Notes under the pieces: generated by a model
What the model was told of the DNA's origin: nothing
Databases searched by the model: none
What the model saw: the letters and a program-made list of their open reading frames with translations, nothing else
Part shown: positions 1-7,500 of the stretch, piece by piece
Numbering within the stretch: position 1 is the first letter of the stretch
How the letters are laid out: every line of letters begins with the position of its first letter
Made by a program: the position numbers and the translations under genes
Origin: Bacteroidota bacterium
GTDB taxonomy: Bacteria; Bacteroidota; Ignavibacteria; OLB7
Assembly: GCA_018266795.1 (NCBI GenBank)
Contig: JAFDZV010000051.1
Span: 1-42,488 of the forward strand
Length of the DNA stretch: 42,488 bases
Direction: 5' to 3'

Positions 1-1
1 A

Positions 2-232
2 CCGCATAATGCGTTTGCCCTGGGCTACGGCCGTGCGTTACCAGCAGACGTAGGGGACTCCGGCGTCGTGCTGGTGCAGGGGCAATACAATCAACCATGT
101 ACAGCGTATGGCAATCGATCGTGCGGACTGGCACTATGGTGGGGATTATCCGGCCGGGCTACCCCCCGAGAACGGTGGGACACACATCGGCATCTATCTC
201 GCCTGGATAATCATGAATGGGCTGGAGGGTGA
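2..232 (+). other. Possible 3' end of an upstream reading frame, truncated by the window
   Basis: This frame is open from the first bases and stops at 230-232. Its first 33 codons read like protein (Asn-Ala-Phe-Ala-Leu-Gly-Tyr-Gly followed by a Val-Val-Leu-Val-Gln strand). The last 40 codons overlap the better supported gene at 108 in another frame and look like out-of-frame sequence. Either a gene really ends near base 100 and a frameshift hides its stop, or the frame is open by chance. No function can be given. Confidence 0.2.
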
Positions 233-551
233 TCTTCATCGCGAACATTCCGCGGAGTCTCTGATGTCGGTCCGGGGAAGAAGCATGACCGGACGCGAAT
301 TCCTCGAACAGGAATGTGATGAGAAGTTTACTGAGGAGAGCTTGAGCGAGGAGGGAAGTGCCTTCACTGCTGCATACTACAGCGGTGAAGGTGGGAAGGG
401 ATACGGTCCGTTCATGGACGACTATGAGGCAGCGCTCGTTGGCAACCTTCCATCGGCGTATCATGTGGCGGATACATGGGAGAACTACGACAGATTCGCT
501 CCGTATGCGTCGGCAGCGTATTCACGTTGGAAGGAGAGGGGCCAGCTCTGA
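108..551 (+). CDS. Small soluble protein, DUF7832-like
   Basis: 147 residues with no signal peptide or membrane segment, and very acidic. The N-terminus holds the patterns Trp-His-Tyr-Gly-Gly-Asp-Tyr-Pro (residues 8-15) and Thr-His-Ile-Gly-Ile-Tyr-Leu-Ala-Trp (25-33). I associate these with a family of small proteins catalogued, I believe, as DUF7832; the number is from memory. Members have no established biochemistry. Their patchy spread resembles that of immunity proteins, but nothing here proves such a role. The ATG at 108 is chosen because the conserved pattern begins right after it. A membrane protein gene follows 39 bases downstream on the same strand, so the two may be co-transcribed. 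Confidence 0.75.
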   Translation: MAIDRADWHYGGDYPAGLPPENGGTHIGIYLAWIIMNGLEGDLHREHSAESLMSVRGRSMTGREFLEQECDEKFTEESLSEEGSAFTAAYYSGEGGKGYGPFMDDYEAALVGNLPSAYHVADTWENYDRFAPYASAAYSRWKERGQL

Positions 552-590
552 AGCGGCGTTCAACATCAATGCAATGACGAGGGATCGACC

Positions 591-1094
591 ATGGACACTC
601 CGGTATTCCAAGGCAACCTGCAGTTTTCCGGATCGGCATCGCACGTGCTGGACCTCGCGGCAATGTCGCTCTCCGCGAACGGGTTTCGCGTAGCGCAGCG
701 GTCTGCAACCTCCGCCGAGTTCGCGGGCCCAGGCATGCGCAGCACGAATCAGAATCCTATCCTCGGTGCCTCGCGGATCACGGTCATCTGCAGCGCCGAT
801 ACGATCGGCGTTGCAGCCGAGCTTGGCGCCATGGCCCGCATGCAACGCTTCGCGAGAGTGTTTCCACCCGTACTGCTTGGCGGCATTGGTACCGTGTTGA
901 GCATCACATTCCTCATCGTCTTCGGTGCATCGCAATGGCGCATGTGGCTGCTGACGGTGGTGCTGGTGATCGCCGTCCAGGGGATTATCTGGGCATTCAT
1001 CGGGCCGTTGCTTGCACGCAGAATCGAGTCGCGGGTAAGGGCCAGCCTCGACATGTTCCTCCGGAACATTGCGATCGCGGGGAGTGAGGGTTGA
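591..1094 (+). CDS. Small membrane protein of unknown function
   Basis: 167 residues. The first 80 or so form a soluble region without a signal sequence. Two hydrophobic segments follow, at about residues 90-113 (Val-Phe-Pro-Pro-Val-Leu-Leu-Gly) and 116-140 (Trp-Arg-Met-Trp-Leu-Leu-Thr), separated by a very short turn. The tail is basic and amphipathic. This suggests a cytoplasmic N-terminal domain anchored by a helical hairpin in the inner membrane. I recognise no family. The ATG lies 39 bases after the stop of the preceding gene. A perfect 10-bp hairpin sits directly behind the stop codon. Confidence 0.65.
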   Translation: MDTPVFQGNLQFSGSASHVLDLAAMSLSANGFRVAQRSATSAEFAGPGMRSTNQNPILGASRITVICSADTIGVAAELGAMARMQRFARVFPPVLLGGIGTVLSITFLIVFGASQWRMWLLTVVLVIAVQGIIWAFIGPLLARRIESRVRASLDMFLRNIAIAGSEG

Positions 1095-1096
1095 CG

Positions 1097-1131
1097 CAGC
1101 CGCATCGTGAAGGGGCGCAGGGATGCGGCTG
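1097..1131 (+). terminator. Hairpin behind the membrane protein gene
   Basis: CAGCCGCATC at 1097-1106 pairs perfectly with GATGCGGCTG at 1122-1131 around a 15-base loop, starting two bases after the stop codon. A short ATTGTT follows instead of a full T-run. The position fits transcription termination. A second GC-rich inverted repeat (GCCGGGC with GCCCGGC) lies in the next 50 bases. Confidence 0.6.
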
Positions 1132-1255
1132 ATTGTTGGGCCGGGCGGGACATGCCGGTTCTCCCGCGGCCCGGCATGCCTCCCGGTTCGCCGTTGAGTA
1201 TTTCACCATCGAGCATTTTGATTCGCATATGTCGTAGAAAACTCGTTCGCTTCAC

Positions 1256-1285
1256 TTGACATCGCAACGCGAGATGTTGTATCAT
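1256..1285 (+). promoter_or_regulatory. Sigma-70-like promoter with an operator-like spacer
   Basis: TTGACA (1256-1261, a perfect -35) is followed after 18 bases by TATCAT (1280-1285). Transcription would start near 1292, which is the first base of the outer helix of the structured RNA described next. The spacer contains TCGCAACGCGA (1262-1272), an inverted repeat TCGC-AAC-GCGA in a position where a bound repressor would block RNA polymerase. The same 11 bases recur at 4554-4564. Confidence 0.5.
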
Positions 1286-1291
1286 TGCCGC

Positions 1292-1418
1292 GTTCTATCC
1301 CCGTGCAGCGCCGTCACCAGGGGCGCTGCTCCTCATGAATCCACCCGACCCCACATGTTCCGCGCCGTTCGGCGGTGGGTGGTGCACATTCATGCGTCGT
1401 CTCCATCGGGAATAGAAC
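1292..1418 (+). ncRNA. Candidate structured RNA with a three-way junction
   Basis: Three helices enclose one another. Outer P1: GTTCTAT (1292-1298) with ATAGAAC (1412-1418), continued past one C-A mismatch by CCCG (1300-1303) with CGGG (1407-1410). P2: GCAGCGCC (1305-1312) with GGCGCTGC (1322-1329). P3: CATGAAT (1334-1340) with ATTCATG (1388-1394), then CCACCC (1341-1346) with GGGTGG (1377-1382), capped by CGCC-GTTC-GGCG (1363-1374). P1 closes the whole fold and starts at the expected transcription start. It could be a free small RNA, or the 5' domain of a 380-base leader for the T9SS gene at 1672. I do not recognise TPP, FMN, cyclic-di-GMP or hammerhead core motifs. A small hairpin, GAAGC-ctcgt-GCTTC, follows close behind. 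No folding program or Rfam search was run. Confidence 0.5.
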
Positions 1419-1671
1419 ACAGTGAAGCCTCGTGCTTCTCCACCTCCTGTCTTCGCACTTCCCTTACAGTGCTTCGCCACTGGTCGCTGCATCAACAGTT
1501 CCCATCAAAACCGTGACGTGCTTCAAAGCCCGTGGGCCTTGCCGCGCCGAAGTTGGGAACTCTGATCACACGTGTCCCTCCCCCGTGACACCACACCAAC
1601 GCGCACACCGGCTCGAGATAGAGAGGAGCGGTGCTGCTCATCAATTTCCATATCCTGACGGGAGATATGAC
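1419..1671 (+). other. Gene-free leader upstream of the cysteine-rich T9SS gene
   Basis: About 250 bases lie between the structured RNA and the ATG at 1672. The reading frame stays open through it, but the encoded sequence is Cys-, His- and Arg-rich and unlike a signal peptide. I treat it as untranslated. It ends in GGAG (1661-1664), a ribosome binding site seven bases before the chosen start. Confidence 0.5.
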
Positions 1672-3216
1672 ATGCGTTCACGTTCAATGATGCCGGCATC
1701 GGCAACACGATGTCGCACGGCCTCCGGGCCGGCAACGCACCGTGCACTTCGCATGGCGCTTCTGGCCATCACCACATTCTTCGTCGGCATTGCCGCTACC
1801 ATCACCTCGAGCGCGCAGGACACGAAGGATATTCACAACATCTGCAAGGACTCCTGCTGCCAGACCGATGTTCTTCTGCTCAACACCGGTTACGACCACT
1901 TCAACAACCAGCCGTACACCGTTCCTGCAAGCGATGCTTTCTGGCATGTGATCACCGATCCAGCCGGCGGCCCGGTGCCTCGTGCTGCAGACGTGATTCC
2001 CTCGGCTCCGCCATGGGCGCCGGCGCAGTTCAATTCCCAGTGGATCGGCGGCGTGCCGAGCCCGCGCGACCCGTCGCTCGGGGGCACCGTGTACGAGAAG
2101 TGTTTCTGCGTCTGCGGCGACCGGCCGATGGTGTACACGATCGATCTGAATATCCTGTCGGACGACAGCGCAACCGTGTTCGTTGACGGCGCGCCGATCG
2201 GCAACACGCCGCAGATGGGTTTCGGAACTCCAACGCCGATCCATACGATTGTGAAGCTGACGCCGGGCGTGCATTGTATCGAGGTCGAGGTGGACAACAT
2301 CTTCCCGGTGCAGGCCGGATTCGATCTGGTTGGCACCATCCAGGGTCAGGGCCTTGTGCGGTACAACTGCTGCAACAACGCCTTCATCGATCCGCCGGAC
2401 AAGTGCGAGACGCCCAAGCTCACGATCGTCACCGATGATTCGTGGACGCTGCAGAGCGGTCCGCAGGATGGCACGGTCTATCCGCGCTGTGCCGACATCG
2501 TTACGCAGCCGAACCATGCGTGGTCCGCACCGATCCCCGGCACCAACTGGATCGGACCGAACAACACCGGCACCTCGCATGGCGGCGACTACGTCTACCA
2601 CAAGTGCTTCTGCCTTACGAAGCCCGCCACGGTGACGATCACGATGAGCTCGATGGCCGATGATCAGGCCGAAGGATACCTGGATGGCGTGCAGGTGACA
2701 AACGCCGGGCCGTTCTCAGGCCCGCCGAACACGAACACCATCATCGTGGCGCTCGATGCCGGCTGCCATTGCTTCGACTTCGTGGTGCACGATCTCGGAT
2801 TCGTCGTCTCCGGTCTCGATGCACAGATCGACATTTCAGGGCCGCACATCGCGCGTCCGGAGTGCTGCGACTGCGGCAACTGCAAGAACGGCGGCGGAGG
2901 CGATCAGCCGCTGCTCCGCACGCAGGGCGGGAACCCTGCAATCAGCGGACAGGCTGCTTCCCGGACGTTGATGATGGCCATTCCGAACCCGACCAATGGT
3001 GTGACAACGCTTCGTTACTCGCTTGCAACGGCAATGGATGTCTCGCTCGACCTGTACGATGCATCCGGCAAGCACGTGCGCTCGCTGGATGCCGGTTCGC
3101 GCCAGCAGGGGAGCCACGACATTACCGTCGATGCGAAGTCGCTCCCGAGCGGTGCCTACTTCGTGGTGCTGACGATGGACAAGCGAGCCTTCACACTGCC
3201 GCTGACCGTTCAGTAG
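1672..3216 (+). CDS. Cysteine-rich secreted protein with duplicated module and T9SS sorting domain
   Basis: 514 residues from the ATG at 1672, which has GGAG at 1661. The signal peptide is long, with a basic arm, a hydrophobic core near residues 28-46 and cleavage after Ser-Ser-Ala-Gln. Two related modules of about 130-150 residues follow. Each has a Trp-Ile-Gly strand, then Tyr-(Glu/His)-Lys-Cys-Phe-Cys, a short beta-sandwich with an Asp-rich loop, and a Cys-Cys pair (Asn-Cys-Cys-Asn in the first, Glu-Cys-Cys-Asp-Cys in the second). A Cys/Gly-rich linker leads to a C-terminal sorting domain: Asn-Pro-Thr-Asn-Gly, Leu-Tyr-Asp-Ala-Ser-Gly-Lys, then Leu-Pro-Ser-Gly-Ala-Tyr-Phe. The family rule is export by Sec, then T9SS to the surface. 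The paired cysteines suggest disulfides. The module resembles lectin- or PA14-like sandwiches only in outline, and no function is assigned. Confidence 0.85.
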   Translation: MRSRSMMPASATRCRTASGPATHRALRMALLAITTFFVGIAATITSSAQDTKDIHNICKDSCCQTDVLLLNTGYDHFNNQPYTVPASDAFWHVITDPAGGPVPRAADVIPSAPPWAPAQFNSQWIGGVPSPRDPSLGGTVYEKCFCVCGDRPMVYTIDLNILSDDSATVFVDGAPIGNTPQMGFGTPTPIHTIVKLTPGVHCIEVEVDNIFPVQAGFDLVGTIQGQGLVRYNCCNNAFIDPPDKCETPKLTIVTDDSWTLQSGPQDGTVYPRCADIVTQPNHAWSAPIPGTNWIGPNNTGTSHGGDYVYHKCFCLTKPATVTITMSSMADDQAEGYLDGVQVTNAGPFSGPPNTNTIIVALDAGCHCFDFVVHDLGFVVSGLDAQIDISGPHIARPECCDCGNCKNGGGGDQPLLRTQGGNPAISGQAASRTLMMAIPNPTNGVTTLRYSLATAMDVSLDLYDASGKHVRSLDAGSRQQGSHDITVDAKSLPSGAYFVVLTMDKRAFTLPLTVQ

Positions 3217-3252
3217 GTCCCGGGTGGACGAAGGTTCTCCAACGCGATGAAG

Positions 3253-3284
3253 CAGGCCGCGGCTCCATATGGTGCCGCGGCCTG
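3253..3284 (+). terminator. Terminator hairpin after the cysteine-rich T9SS gene
   Basis: CAGGCCGCGGC (3253-3263) pairs perfectly over 11 bp with GCCGCGGCCTG (3274-3284) around a 10-base loop, 36 bases past the stop codon. Only TT follows, so it is a strong stem with a weak U-tract. Confidence 0.6.
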
Positions 3285-3576
3285 TTCGCAGGGCGATACG
3301 CCATTGCGCATGCGTTCGGTTGTGGGCCGGTGTGTCCGCGGGATCGTCGCCTGGTATCGATTCATCTACTGCGTCGGTTGGCTATCTTTGCCCCGGTCCC
3401 ACGAATCGATCCATCCATGGCTTGCGGAACGCAACCGGCCGTGTCCTGCTTCAGACGAACCGCTGCGCCGGGCAAGGCGTCGCTTGGTCCGCAACATGTC
3501 CGCGACGCCATTGCGTCTGCGGAAGGGGCCGGCACGTAATCCCACACCGTTCAACAGACGAGGAGAAGTACGAATC
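3285..3576 (+). promoter_or_regulatory. Upstream region of the lipase gene with a Bacteroidota-type -7 element
   Basis: TATCTTTG at 3383-3390 matches the TAnnTTTG -7 element described for Bacteroidota primary sigma factor promoters. I see no clear TTTG -33 partner 17-20 bases upstream, so it is only a candidate. AGGAGAAG at 3561-3568 is a good ribosome binding site for the ATG at 3577. No other gene or repeat is visible here. Confidence 0.35.
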
Positions 3577-4494
3577 ATGTCCAACGCCACACGTACAAGT
3601 CTTCCCATGATCGTTCCGGCGGCGCCGTTCAATCTTGCGGATGTCGTTACATGCGCCAACCTGGTGGAGGTTGCCTACAATCAGTATTGCCAATGGGAGG
3701 ACCAGGGAAAGCCGTCGCAGAGCAACTTCACGTGGGTACCGAAAGGCGGGCCGCCTGATCCCGGTTCGTGCTGGACAAGCGCTCCGCTCTGGGCGGATTC
3801 GCGCGCCATCATCTTCATGAAACCCGAGCCGTTCGGTTTCATTCTTCAGGACGCGAACGGACGCGCATTCCTTGTGCTGCGCGGCACGGAGAGCGATGCC
3901 GACAAGTATAAGGATCTCGAGGTGGGGCAGGTGCCCTATACGCTCGTGAACAGCCCATCGTTCGGCAACGTTCACAAGGGCTTCTTCGAAATCTACTCCT
4001 CCATGAGCTCTGCCATTCACGCCGCAATCGCGGCCCTGCCGACTCCTGCCACGGCATTCTTCTTCACGGGGCATAGCCTGGGCTCGTCGCTGATAACGCT
4101 TGCGGTGCCGGACGTGATGTACAACTCGGCGCTCCCCTCGGGCATCTCCGTAATGCATTACAACTTCGCAAGTCCGCGCACCGGCGATGAGACGTTCGCA
4201 AACGCGCTCAATGCCATTCCCGATCTTCCAACCTATCGCATCGTGAACACGGAGGATCTGGTACCGGACGTTCCATTCGCAGTGACGCGCGATCTGCGGC
4301 ATACCTATCTCTACAAGCACGTCGGCACAACGGCGGACTTCACCGCCCAATACGACTCTGTCGGCAACAACCACTCCATGATGAACAGCTATCTCTATGC
4401 CGTGAACAACCCGCAGCAGCCGGAGGGGCCGATCGTTCAGTCGAGTGGATGCCAGCCGTCGCTTCCCACTGCGTTGCTTGCAACGTTGGGTTGA
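3577..4494 (+). CDS. Class 3 lipase (alpha/beta hydrolase)
   Basis: 305 residues. The ATG at 3577 is preferred over the ATG at 3247 because AGGAGAAG lies just upstream and the earlier codons look non-coding. The fold is that of the fungal-type class 3 lipases. A substrate-facing strand (Ala-Phe-Leu-Val-Leu-Arg-Gly-Thr) is followed by Val-His-Lys-Gly-Phe and the nucleophile elbow Gly-His-Ser-Leu-Gly, with Ser167. Asn-Thr-Glu-Asp-Leu-Val-Pro-Asp carries the likely catalytic Asp. Asn-Asn-His-Ser-Met-Met likely supplies the His. These enzymes hydrolyse ester bonds of acylglycerols or similar lipids. There is no signal peptide and no sorting domain, although both neighbours are exported. It may act inside the cell or leave by another route. 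Confidence 0.88.
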   Translation: MSNATRTSLPMIVPAAPFNLADVVTCANLVEVAYNQYCQWEDQGKPSQSNFTWVPKGGPPDPGSCWTSAPLWADSRAIIFMKPEPFGFILQDANGRAFLVLRGTESDADKYKDLEVGQVPYTLVNSPSFGNVHKGFFEIYSSMSSAIHAAIAALPTPATAFFFTGHSLGSSLITLAVPDVMYNSALPSGISVMHYNFASPRTGDETFANALNAIPDLPTYRIVNTEDLVPDVPFAVTRDLRHTYLYKHVGTTADFTAQYDSVGNNHSMMNSYLYAVNNPQQPEGPIVQSSGCQPSLPTALLATLG

Positions 4495-4548
4495 GCGACC
4501 GAATTGGGCCGATCTGTACCATGCTCTCTTCAGACGGTCCGTCATATT

Positions 4549-4564
4549 TTGAGTCGCAACGCGA
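4549..4564 (+). promoter_or_regulatory. Second copy of the TTGA..TCGCAACGCGA motif
   Basis: TTGAG followed by TCGCAACGCGA (4554-4564) repeats the arrangement at 1256-1272, and ATCATT follows in both places. It lies 29 bases before the ATG of the large T9SS gene, where a bound regulator would control expression directly. The overlapping TATTTTG (4545-4551) may be a degenerate -7 element. Confidence 0.4.
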
Positions 4565-4593
4565 TAGATCATTCCAGCATCGGGGTCTGAACC

Positions 4594-7500
4594 ATGTACC
4601 GACGGCACTACGGCATATCGTTCCCGCTTCTTCTCATCGTTGCTCACGTCATCTCTGCCGGTATCTGCGCGGCGCAGCCGGCAGCCGTGCTCTCGCGTCC
4701 TCTGCCGAGTCCGGGCATGCCTGCGTGGGCAGCGTATCTGTACGAGAGCCCGGCCAACGTCTGGCGAGTGGATAGCAGTTACACTGCGTATTACCGGACG
4801 CATCCGTTCGAGAAGAACAACTACACGCGATACTACCGGCGATGGCAGCATGCCGTGGAGCCCTACATCCAGGCGGACGGGTCGGTTCGCATGCCGGGTG
4901 CCGACGAGCTGCGGGCGCGGATGGAGGCGAGCAACCGGGCTCATCTTGCTCCGGCGGAGGCTGGTGGCACGTGGCGGTTGATCGGCCCGAACACTACGTA
5001 CTGCGATGGCTCCAACGGCCGCGTGCTCTGCCCGGAGCAGGTGAATATCTACGGCTTCGACATCGCACCGTCGGACCCGAACGTGCTCTACTGCATGTCC
5101 GAGACGGGAGGATTCTTCCGGACGATCGACAAGGGGCAGCACTGGGAGCTGCGCGATATCGGATTCCCGAGCAGCTCGGAGGCAATTGCAGTTCACCCGT
5201 CCAATCCCTCCAGCGTCTTTGTCGGGGTGAACAACGGCATCGTGCGAACTGCCGACGCGGGGCGTACGTGGAAGTATGTGCTGAGCCAGCAGGACATGTG
5301 GGTGTACGATATCGCCGTGCATCCCTCGACGCCGCAGATCGTTCTGGCAGCCACCAATCAGGGACTCTACCGCAGTTCCGATGGCGGCGACACGTGGAAA
5401 CAGATCTTCGCCAACAGCACGTCCGATCTCGAGCTGAATCCGGCGAATCCAAACATGGTCTATGCGCTCCGCTACAACGCGGGGCCGAAGCAGTACGAGC
5501 TCTGGAAGTCCACGGATGCGGGGCTCACCTTTACGATCCGTGCATCCGGCTGGTATGTATCGGGAACTACGGAGGGGGCGGGGCGCCTTACGGTTACGCC
5601 CGCCGATCCGAAGCGCGTGTATGCCGTTCTGCTTGCCGGCGATGCTCCGCGGATTCTTCGCAGCGACGACAACGGTGAGACCTGGCGCGTAACGGCAACC
5701 GGGAAGACCGATGCGTTGAAGATGGACAACGGGCAGGGCTACTACGATCTCAGCATCGCGGCCTCGCATACCGACGCAAACCAGTTGATGGTTGGAACAA
5801 CCACGGCGTTCAAGTCTGTCGACGGCGGCGCAACGTTTGCGCCGCTCGGCGGCTACTACGGGCCGTTCCCCATACATCCGGATATCCAGGAGATGAAGGT
5901 GCTCGGAAACGATGCCTGGATCTGCACGGACGGCGGCATCACGCTTTCGGAGGACTTCTTCACCGCATCCAGTGAGGCGCGTACGAACGGGATCTATGCA
6001 TCCGATTTCTGGGGGTTCGGTTCGGGTTGGAATCAGGACGTCCTCGTGGGCGGGCGCTACCACAACGGCAACACGGCCCTTACCACTGCGTACGGTGGAG
6101 CGTTTCTGGCGCTGGGAGGCGGCGAGGCTGCCACCGGCTATGTCAATCCCATCGATGCGCAGCGCACCTATCACTCGGATATCGGTGGCTGGTATCTGCC
6201 GGATTCGATCAGCGGTACCGCCCAGTCGTTCACGGTGGGCAAGTTCCCGAATGAAAGCTACTGGGCGATGGAGTACTCCGATATGGAGTGGGATCCGCGA
6301 TCGTGGAATGTTGTCTGGATCGGCAACGGCAACACGGTCTGGCGCAGCACCAACGGAGCCCGCAGCTTCGATTCCATCTTCTCCACCTCGCACACGGACG
6401 GTGCGGCGCAGCATATCCGCATCGCACGGAGCAACCCGGACGTCATCTATCTCACGGAACGCTCGAACACGGAGTGGGATGGCTATCTCTGGAAGAGCAC
6501 GAACGGCGGGAGGACGTGGCGGCAGATGCCGCAGCTTCCCGTGTCAGCCGGCGAGCGGCGATGCCAGCAGATCACGGTGAGTGCGGAGGATGAGAACGAA
6601 CTCTGGGTTGCGCTGCGCGAAGGTTCGGCCTCCAACAAGGTGTTCCATTCAACAGACGGCGGCGCAACGTGGACCAACATGACAACGCCCGCCATCGGCT
6701 CCATGTATGTGACGGACATCGTGCACCAGATGGGAACTGATGGAGGGGTGTATCTGCTTGGCGGTGCAGGGAATGTCTTCTATCGCAATCGCGGCATGAG
6801 CGACTGGCAGCCGTATGCAACCGGGCTTCCTGCGGGCTTCGTGGTGCGGGCGGCCAGGCCGTTTTACCGCGACGGCGTGTTGCGGGCCGCGTCCAACTTC
6901 GGAATCTGGGAGGTGCCGTTCTACGAGGCATCGCGGCCGATTGCCCAGCCCACGGTGGACAAGTATTCCACTGCCTGCGCGCGCGATACCTTCTACTTCG
7001 ATGACTACTCCGTGCTCGATCATGCCGGCGCAAGCTGGTCCTGGTCGTTTCCGGGTGCCCGCAGCATCAGTTCGGCCACGGCGCGCAATCCGAAGGTGGT
7101 CTATGCCGGTCCGGGGCGCTACCCGGTAACCTTGACGGTGACGAACCCCCATGGGGCCAGCACGAGAACCATCAGCGAGATGGTGGAGGTGAAGCAGGGG
7201 GAATGTGATTTCGATCGCCTGCCCGGAATGGCTCTGGACCTGTCGGCCAAGGGCAATGTGGTGGAAACGCCGGCCATTCCAGGGCTCCGCGGTGCCGCGG
7301 GGTTTACGTTCATGGCGTGGGTGAAGCTGAACAAGCGCCAGGATTGCTTCACGCAGATCGTATCGAACTGGGGAAGCGATGCCGGTTTCGGCTTCGGCTT
7401 CGCATTCATGGGGTACGCCTCCAACACGAACCTCACGTTCTATTGGCGGGGCGTGCCGTATCAGCTTACCACTCCGTTCAACCTCGATACGCTTGTCTGG

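Noticed and set aside
3451-6414. 987-codon open frame on the minus strand
   Set aside because: It is antisense to the lipase and the BNR/T9SS gene, has no domain pattern and is Arg/Val/His-rich as expected from the complement of GC-rich codons.
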